Source: Cyanobacteria bacterium UBA1186 (GTDB taxonomy: Bacteria; Cyanobacteriota; Vampirovibrionia; Gastranaerophilales; Gastranaerophilaceae). From it: a DNA stretch of 6,093 nt. The notes beneath the pieces are model-generated. The model searched no databases. It was not told the DNA's origin and saw only the letters and a program-made list of their open reading frames with translations. The position numbers were made by a program, and so were the translations under genes. Below are positions 6,056 to 6,093 of the stretch, piece after piece. The stretch spans positions 34,533 to 40,625 of the forward strand of contig DBYM01000035.1 of assembly GCA_002309875.1 (NCBI GenBank), written 5' to 3'. Positions within the stretch are counted from its first letter, which is position 1. Each line of letters begins with the position of its first letter.

Positions 6056-6093
6056 GAATATGCCCGATTTCATTTCAGGGGATCCCAAAAAAT
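6052..6093 (+). CDS. Start of an unidentified gene (14 codons, runs off the window)
   Basis: The ATG shares bases with the TGA of the CCA enzyme gene (ATGA), an AAGGA lies upstream, and the frame is open to the window edge. The visible peptide is MRICPISFQGIPKN, too short to assign. It shows no signal-peptide character in these residues. Its coupling to the CCA gene makes it the fourth member of the rightward operon. I cannot name a function. Confidence 0.6.
   Translation, partial: MRICPISFQGIPKN

Noticed and set aside
1..6093. Mobile element, CRISPR array, tRNA/rRNA gene, toxin-antitoxin or defence system
   Set aside because: Nearly every base is within a recognised gene or the one short control region; I see no direct-repeat arrays, transposase motifs, cloverleaf sequence or compositional break.

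Overview
The window is compact bacterial DNA, AT-rich by eye, using the standard bacterial code (TAA, TAG and TGA all act as stops). Five genes are complete or nearly so, and one more is cut off at each edge. The combination of a secreted GHL10-family glycosidase, a small CC...CPxC zinc-ribbon protein and an HD-domain tRNA nucleotidyltransferase, together with the base composition, suggests a non-photosynthetic relative of Cyanobacteria (Vampirovibrionia/Melainabacteria, gut Gastranaerophilales type). This is a family-resemblance impression with low to moderate confidence; there is no rRNA or marker alignment behind it.

Layout: two divergent transcription units leave a control region of about 110 bp (2551-2658). 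The leftward unit reads, in transcription order: a signal-peptide-bearing GHL10 glycoside hydrolase (2550 to 730), a 63-aa zinc-ribbon protein (730 to 539) joined by a one-base TAATG overlap, and an M20/peptidase-T-like metallopeptidase (549 to beyond base 1) joined by an 11-base overlap with a consensus AGGAGG site. The rightward unit reads: a MATE-family cation-coupled exporter (2659-3957), RsmE, the 16S rRNA m3U1498 methyltransferase (3970-4701), a class II CCA tRNA nucleotidyltransferase with an HD domain (4685-6055), and the first 14 codons of another gene (from 6052). Spacings of 12 nt, -17 nt and -4 nt mark it as one operon.

The control region holds a near-consensus sigma-70 promoter for the leftward unit (TTGTCA, 17 bp, TATAAT), a weaker rightward promoter whose -35 box overlaps it, and an 18-bp dyad (ATAGTTTG-CT-CAAACTAT) sitting almost entirely in the leftward promoter's spacer, where a repressor could act.

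Functionally, the rightward unit is RNA maturation housekeeping with a transporter in front. The leftward unit pairs an exported glycosidase with a probably cytoplasmic peptidase, which could serve envelope or nutrient turnover, but that link is inference. I see no mobile element, CRISPR array, RNA gene, prophage or defence system. The window is mostly ordinary core genome. The points most worth a second look are the uncharacterised zinc-ribbon protein, the dyad-bearing divergent promoter, and the nucleotide specificity of the CCA-type enzyme.
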